Source of the DNA: Terebella lapidaria
Lineage: Eukaryota > Annelida > Polychaeta > Terebellida > Terebellidae
Length of the DNA stretch: 64,000 nt
Assembly: GCA_949152475.1 (NCBI GenBank)
Contig: OX424561.1
Coordinates: forward strand, 23,368,481 to 23,432,480
Direction of reading: 5' to 3'
In this document: positions 58,691 to 64,000 of the stretch, piece by piece
Numbering within the stretch: the stretch's first letter is position 1
Layout of the letters: each line of letters starts with the position of its first letter
Notes under the pieces: generated by a model
What the model saw: the letters and a program-made list of their open reading frames with translations, nothing else
Database searches by the model: none
What the model was told of the DNA's origin: nothing
Translations under genes and position numbers: made by a program

Positions 58691-59859
58691 CTACAGGTCC
58701 CTTGGGCCTATGTTTATTAATTCGGAGAAGCACAACACGTAAACATAGCACCAAAGGTGTTTTCGCTCACCGACAGACCTAGATCAAACCGGCTATTGAG
58801 CTTCAATACTGAAGGTATTCTGACGTCAAATTCATATCAAGGGCACCAGCAGATCCACCATATCCTTATTCATCAGTAATATAACCAGCTGTAGTCATTT
58901 TTATCCGCAAAAACCAATTAACATATAGGCCTACTCTGATTTTTAGGTTACCAAACTATTGGCATGGCGTTGCGTCCGTCGTCGTCGTCGTACGTCTACA
59001 TTTTTATCTTTTTTAGGTTACCGGACCTTTGGTCCGATAACCTATTGCCGTGGCGTTGCGTCCGTCGTCCGTCGTCCGTCCGTCCGTCCGTCCGTCTGTC
59101 GTCCGTTCACATTTTTATCTTTAAAGTTTATGGTCGAATATTTCTGAAATTTTGCACAAAAATACCTAAAAATATTTCCAGGAAAGGTTTTTTTAGTTTT
59201 TTGATTTTCGCATTTTTTTCAAAATGGCGGCCTTTTTCGTCGAAAAATGGCCAATTTTGGACTTTGACGGTCGTTTTCTCAAAATCTGTTCAGTAACTTT
59301 TTTTCTTATTGATGCATGACACTCCTCCTATGTACCCCTTTGACACGTATAAATTTCGTTGCCCTTGAATCGCTCGAAGTGGGCCATTTTGGACCCAAAC
59401 TCGGCCCAAATGGGACTTTCCCATGTTAAATTCTCCTATGCTTTATAATGGGACACATTAAGCCTAATATCTCACTTAAAATTGAAATTAGAGACTAAGA
59501 ATCAATTGTGGACATATAGGAAATGATATATGCTGAATATTCTCGCGACCTTGAATTTGACCTCTGACCTTGGTTTCAAGGTCATAGCGGCCGTTCTCGT
59601 CGAAAATGGCTAATTTTGGACTTTGATGGTCGTTTTCTCAAAATCTGTTCAGTAACTTTTTTTCTTATTGATGCATAACACTCCCCATATGTACTTCTGT
59701 GACATGTATAAATTTCGTTGCGCTTGAATCACTCGAAGTGGGCCATTTTGGGCCCAAACTCGGCCCAGATGTGACTTTCCCATGTTAAATTTTCCCATGC
59801 TTTATAATGGGACACATCAAGCCTAATATCTCACTTAATATTGAGATTAGAGACTAGGA

Positions 59860-60620
59860 ATCAATTGTGGACATATAGGAAATGATATATGCTGAATATT
59901 CTCGTGACTTTGAATTTGACTTTTGACCTCATTTTCAAGGTCACAGGACAAAATGGCTAATATCTCGCTTATTATCGACTTTACAGCTTAGAAATCAATT
60001 GTGAACATATAGGAAATGATATATGCTGAATATTCTCGTGACCTTGAATTTGACCTTTGACCTCATTTTCAAGGTCACAGGACAAAATGGCTAATATCTC
60101 GCTTATTATCGACTTTACAGCTTAGGAATCCATTGTGAACATATAGGAAATGATATATGCTGAATATTCTCGTGACCTTGAATTTGACCTTTGGCCTCAT
60201 TTTCAAGGTCACAAGACAAAATGGCTAATATCTCGCTTATTATCCACTTTACAGCTTAGGAATCAATTGTGAACATATAGGAAATGATATATGCTGAATA
60301 TTCTCGTGACCTTGAATTTGACCTTTGACCTCATTTCCAAGGTCACAGGACAAAATTGCTAATATCTCGCTTATTATCGACTTTACGGCTTAGGAATCAA
60401 TTGTGAACATATAGGAAATGATATATGCTGAATATTCTCGTGACCTTGAATTTGACCTTTGACCTCGTTTTCAAGGTCACAGGACAAAATGGCCAATATC
60501 TTGCTTATTAGCGACTTTGCAGCTTAGAAATCAATTGTGAACATATAGGAAATGATATATGCTGAATATTCTAGTGACCTTGAATTTGACCCTTGACCTA
60601 AATTTCAAGGTTAGTCATTT
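59860..60620 (+). repeat. 134-bp tandem array with nuclear-receptor elements
   Basis: Five units with an exact 134-bp step (60011, 60145, 60279, 60413, 60547 for the same word) and flanking diverged units. Each has TGACCTTGA, the DR1 palindrome-free direct repeat TGACCTTTGACCT, and TCAAGGTCA (60039-60047, 60051-60063 and 60069-60077 in one unit). Confidence 0.92.
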
Positions 60621-60820
60621 TATTTTCAAGGTCAGAATACAAAATGGCTCATATCTCGCTCATTATCAAATTTACAGCTTAGGGGTCCATAGTGAACATA
60701 TAGGAAATGATGTATGCTGAATATTTTGGTGATCTAGAATTTGACCTTTGATCTCATTTTCAAGGTCAGAGAACAAAATGGCTAATATGTCCCTTATTAT
60801 CATCTTTACATCTGCCCCTG

Positions 60821-61330
60821 ATGACGCCAGTGTGTCTTTGGATAAACTATTTGGTCGGGCTTTGTTTCTATTGCAAAATGTTGTATTTTACCTTTCTTAT
60901 TGGCATCATCAAAATTTGATTGTATTGGTGGTAATAGATTGATACTTACATTTATACCACTGAGTCGGTGTCACTGCTGGCGGACGTTAATCTGTCCCCG
61001 AGGATACCATCAACTCAGTAGCCTTCGGGCTTGTGATTGGGTACTTTTGTACTTGTCATGTATCTATTCCATGGGGTTAGATTCGGATTTCTAAATTATT
61101 TTCATAGGTTGTTGGGCAGTTGTATACTAATTCCATCTGGTGTACAGTAGAAACAACTACATTTAACACATTGTCTGCCCATGAAGACGCCAGTGTGTCT
61201 TTGGATAAACTATTTGGTCGGGCTTTGTTTGTTTCTATTGCAAAGTGTAGTATTTTACGTTTCTTATTGGCATCATCAAAATCTGATTGTATTGGTGGTA
61301 ATAGATTGGTACTTACATTTACAGCATAGG
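60821..61330. repeat. 150-bp direct repeat with a conserved minus-strand frame
   Basis: GACGCCAGTGTGTCTTTGGA ... TGGTGGTAATAGATT occurs at 60826-60942 and 61184-61306. On the minus strand both start NLLPPIQS(N/D)FDDANKK. The source is unknown; it may be a captured exon or part of an element ORF. Confidence 0.6.
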
Positions 61331-61674
61331 AATCAATTGCGAATATAGAGGAATGATATATACTGAATATTTTCATAACCTTGAACTTGAACTTTGACCT
61401 CATTTTCAAGGTCACATCACAGAATGGCTAATGTCTCACTTATTATCGACTTTACAGCTTGGGAATTTATTGTGGACATACTAGAAGTGATGTATTTGTT
61501 GAAAATTTCATGGCCTTGAATTTATCAGTGACCTAATTTCAAGGTCACTGGACAAAAGGCTAATATCTAAAATGTATATTATCCGGTAACCTTTCTTAGC
61601 CCTTGGGCTAATTTTTACAATTTCGAACGAAAATACTAGTACCTAAGAATATTCTGAGAGGGAGGGGTTTTTTT

Positions 61675-61865
61675 TAGTTTTTTAGGTCCGAAAACCTATT
61701 GCCATGGCGTTGCGTCCGTCGCCTGTCTGGCCGTCCTTCCGTCCGTCCGTCGTTCGTCCGTCGTCCGTAAAAAAATTTATCGTTAAAGTTTACGATCAGA
61801 TTTGTCTGAGATTTTGCACAAAAATGCCTAAGAATATATTGAGAGTGAGATATTTTTAGTTTATA
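61675..61865 (+). repeat. Fragment of the hairpin-ended dispersed repeat
   Basis: TTTTTTAGGTCCGAAAACCT, CGTTGCGTCCGTC, CCGTCCGTC, then the AATTTATCGTTAAAGTTTAC-type block and TTTTGCACAAAAATGCC. It is cut off by the next element. Confidence 0.7.
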
Positions 61866-64000
61866 TCTCTATCTAGGCTGTGCAAAGCTTCTTTGCACAG
61901 TCACTAGGTTCCCTTCAGGGTCCCTTGGTTCCGGGACTCTCTGCTCTGCTGGGGCAGGGAGTTTCGGCTGGTTCTTCGACTACTGCTTTGCCTGGGGAGC
62001 TTACTCCACCTGTTGGCAAGAAGGTGAAGACTTCTTCTTCCAAGAAGAAGTCTTCTCGTCTTGCTAAGGCAAAGGTGGTCAAGGTACCTGAGGTCGCCCT
62101 CCCCTCACCCTCGGTGGGTCAGGGGGAGGCGTCCATTCCTGTTCTCCCTGCCTCTGGCAAGTCAGGTAAGAGGAAGGGTGCTTCCTCGAAAGCTTTGGAG
62201 GTTGATCGCTCGTCCCTTTTTGACGGCGATCAGGGCTTCTCGGCCGGACTATCTCCTCGGCCGATGGCTATGCTCCGGGCATAGACCATGGAGCTTTGCT
62301 CGATCAGTCATTTGGGTCCTCAGTTTCGAAGTTCGAGGGGGCAGGGAATCCCAGGTTTCGGGAGCGGGCTCACGATCGTTCTTGCGATCGTGAGTCACAG
62401 CTCTATGATCGTACTCTCGATCGTATGCGATCGAGGGTCGATCAGGGTGTTGTTGGGGTTGTTCCTCAACAAAACCCAAGTCCTGTATTCACTGGTGTAA
62501 GTCGTTTGACGGGCGCTACCAGTGACCAGGCGGCCTCTCGTCTCGCTCAGGACGGGCCCTCTGGGTCGTCCATGAGAACCTCGGTCGGATCTTTCAGATC
62601 CAACGATCGGGCAGGGGGGGGGGAGCGTGGGGGCGACGATCGGGACCATTCCTCATCGGAGGACGAGGGTAACGATCGGGGCGAAGGTTCTAACTTTCGC
62701 TGGGCTCTGGAGTCGATAGCAAGGCGTATGGACTTGCCTATCGAGGCTTCGGAGTCCTCTAAGGGGACCGGACGGTTCGCGTCGGCGCCAGTTCGTCGAC
62801 CGGTCCGGCTCCCTGTGGCTCCAGCATTAAACAAGGTCATGACCAAGATCAATACTGGGGTTACGGTGAGGAAGGATATGGCTCGATCAGAGGCCGTGTT
62901 CCCTACTCGTCGGGTTCGACCGGAGTCTATTGACACGTACAGAGCGTTACAGACGCCTGGTGCCAGTCAGACAGCCCTCCCGGTCGATGACCCCAACCTC
63001 CACCTGCTTTCCCGGAAGCAGGGGGTAGTCTGGTCTGCGTATGTGAAGAAGGCTCGCCTTGCTCACTGGCAGACAATGGCTCATGAAGTGATGGGTCAAC
63101 TCTCGTTGGCGGACCACCTCACCACTTTGGTGCAGGAGTTCGTGGATGAGGCGGACTTGGAGGATGGGGATCGTGCCAACATCTTGGCAGCACTCGGAGT
63201 TTTGTCCGGAGTGCTCCAGGCTGGTGAGCACGATAGTGCGCACCTGGGCGCACATTTGGACCTCACCGCGCGCGATGCCGACCTTCGCACTCTTGATGTC
63301 ACCCCTCGGGATGAGTCAAAGTTGCGTGGGAGGCCGTTGTTCACAGGTCAAGTCTTTGGGGGACTCTCCCAGGCTGATGTCACGGTTTTCCGTGAGCATC
63401 TCCGGGATGAGCTTCTCGCCAAGGCGCCCGTGGGCAAGGCGGGGCAGTCTGGCAAGAAGGCCAAGAGCCAGAAGCCAGCACAGTCTCAGGCACCGCAGGC
63501 ACCTTCCTCCTCGCAGGCGCCCTTTCGGGGGGCTCAGCCTCCCCCTCCCCAGGGGGATGGCAAGCGGGGTGGTAAGGCAGGTTGGCGCTTCAAGGGCAAG
63601 GGCAAGTCGGCTAAGAAGTGACTTGCTGCCGGGAAGCGTAGGCTCTGTGGGATCTCTAGTTCTGGTGAACAAACAGGTCCCACAACCTGGTCCAGTTTGG
63701 GGTCGGCTAGCGCAGTTTTCAGGGAACTGGCCCGACGTCGCGGCCTCCGACACCAGTGTCGTGACATGGATGACGGAGGGTCTCACCTTTCGATGGGAGA
63801 CTTCAAAACCGCCGCTAAGACCAAATGCGTGGTTCTTCCCTGTGTCTGGCAATCAGGAAAAGTACTCTCTCTTCAAGCATGAAGTAGACCAATTGCTACA
63901 GAAGAGAGCGATCGAGGTTTCCCAGTTCCAAACGGTAAAAAGTCTCAGCTCACCTCAACACAGTCCTTCGAGTACGTCGGAGTCGAGTACGATTTGCTGA
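61866..64000 (+). mobile_element. DIRS-like tyrosine-recombinase retroelement, left part, broken
   Basis: GC-rich DNA unlike its surroundings. A gag-like region spans about 61880-63620 and ends in a Gly/Lys/Gln-rich basic tail. From about 63650 the start of a reverse-transcriptase region follows, with WGRLAQF...W...VTWMTEG and FKHEVDQLLQKRAIE, the typical N-terminal signature of DIRS-type polymerases. The element continues past the window, so RNase H, recombinase and termini are not seen. It looks broken, with at least a few interruptions. An 10-bp perfect hairpin (61878-61900) sits at its left border. Placement in DIRS rather than another YR group is likely but not proven. Confidence 0.6.

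Larger units (their letters stand above)
58946..61615 (+). mobile_element. Dispersed non-autonomous repeat with terminal hairpin (copy 4, plus orientation)
   Basis: Starts with two nested heads (58946 and 59011). The second has the best palindrome, AGGTTACCGGACC-TTT-GGTCCGATAACCT (59014-59042), then GTCCGTC runs, ACATTTTTATCTTTAAAGTT and AAATTTTGCACAAAAATACC. A 240-bp block (59239-59478) recurs at 59598-59838, followed by the 134-bp array and a degraded end near 61580-61615. Confidence 0.7.

Overview
The window is a piece of animal nuclear genome, most likely from a marine invertebrate (hemichordate, echinoderm, amphioxus or lophotrochozoan; the sequence does not settle which). Two split host genes with consensus splice sites are visible. 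The rest is AT-rich intron or intergenic DNA packed with satellites, foldback and MITE-like elements, tRNA-derived SINEs, LINE remnants and two retroelements.

Layout. 1-3720: a 73-bp GGCAGT minisatellite, an inverted unit of it at the left edge, and an 871-bp tandem duplication. 4463-5099: terminal coding exon of a neurexin (stalk, membrane span, cytoplasmic tail, PDZ ligand), followed by about 1.5 kb of 3' UTR. 6.6-13.3 kb: dispersed repeats with terminal hairpins, a minus-strand LINE remnant, and a 49-bp tandem array split by a tRNA-Met-type SINE. 13.37-13.62 kb: CCAAT box and a signal-peptide exon that I propose as exon 1 of a glutaminyl-peptide cyclotransferase (QPCT) gene. Exons 2-4 of that gene are clear at 56574-58036, and later exons lie beyond the window. 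If exon 1 is right, about 43 kb of repeats form its first intron.

That interval holds a 1.3-kb terminal-inverted-repeat element built of subrepeats with a 6-bp target duplication (14114-15437), a 115-bp AT microsatellite, and a 16-kb higher-order satellite domain (about 22.1-38.6 kb) made of 20-bp units alternating with a copied spacer. A 5.7-kb element with 0.7-kb inverted ends (31769-37455) sits inside the satellite and carries a 5S rRNA-like sequence, LINE debris and perfect RFX X-box palindromes. Next comes a 13.4-kb Ty3/gypsy-type LTR retrotransposon (39159-52540). Its two 734-bp LTRs look identical, it has a 4-bp target duplication, open gag and pol, and a third 932-codon ORF of unknown function. 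From 53.5 to 61.6 kb there are more dispersed repeats and 134-bp tandem units full of nuclear-receptor half-sites. The right edge holds the start of a broken DIRS-like retroelement.

Most unusual: the LTR element contains roughly 110-120 copies of CGRCCC on one strand. They are spread evenly over LTRs, coding and non-coding parts and occur in all three reading frames. With the unexplained third ORF, which has Cys/His clusters and a coiled coil, this resembles in logic the motif-plus-factor self-recognition of VANDAL/VANC transposons. That link is a hypothesis. On the host side, the QPCT exon that normally carries the catalytic DGEEAF motif reads DGNEAF, and the neurexin stalk has an acidic-SGSG motif that fits a glycosaminoglycan attachment site.
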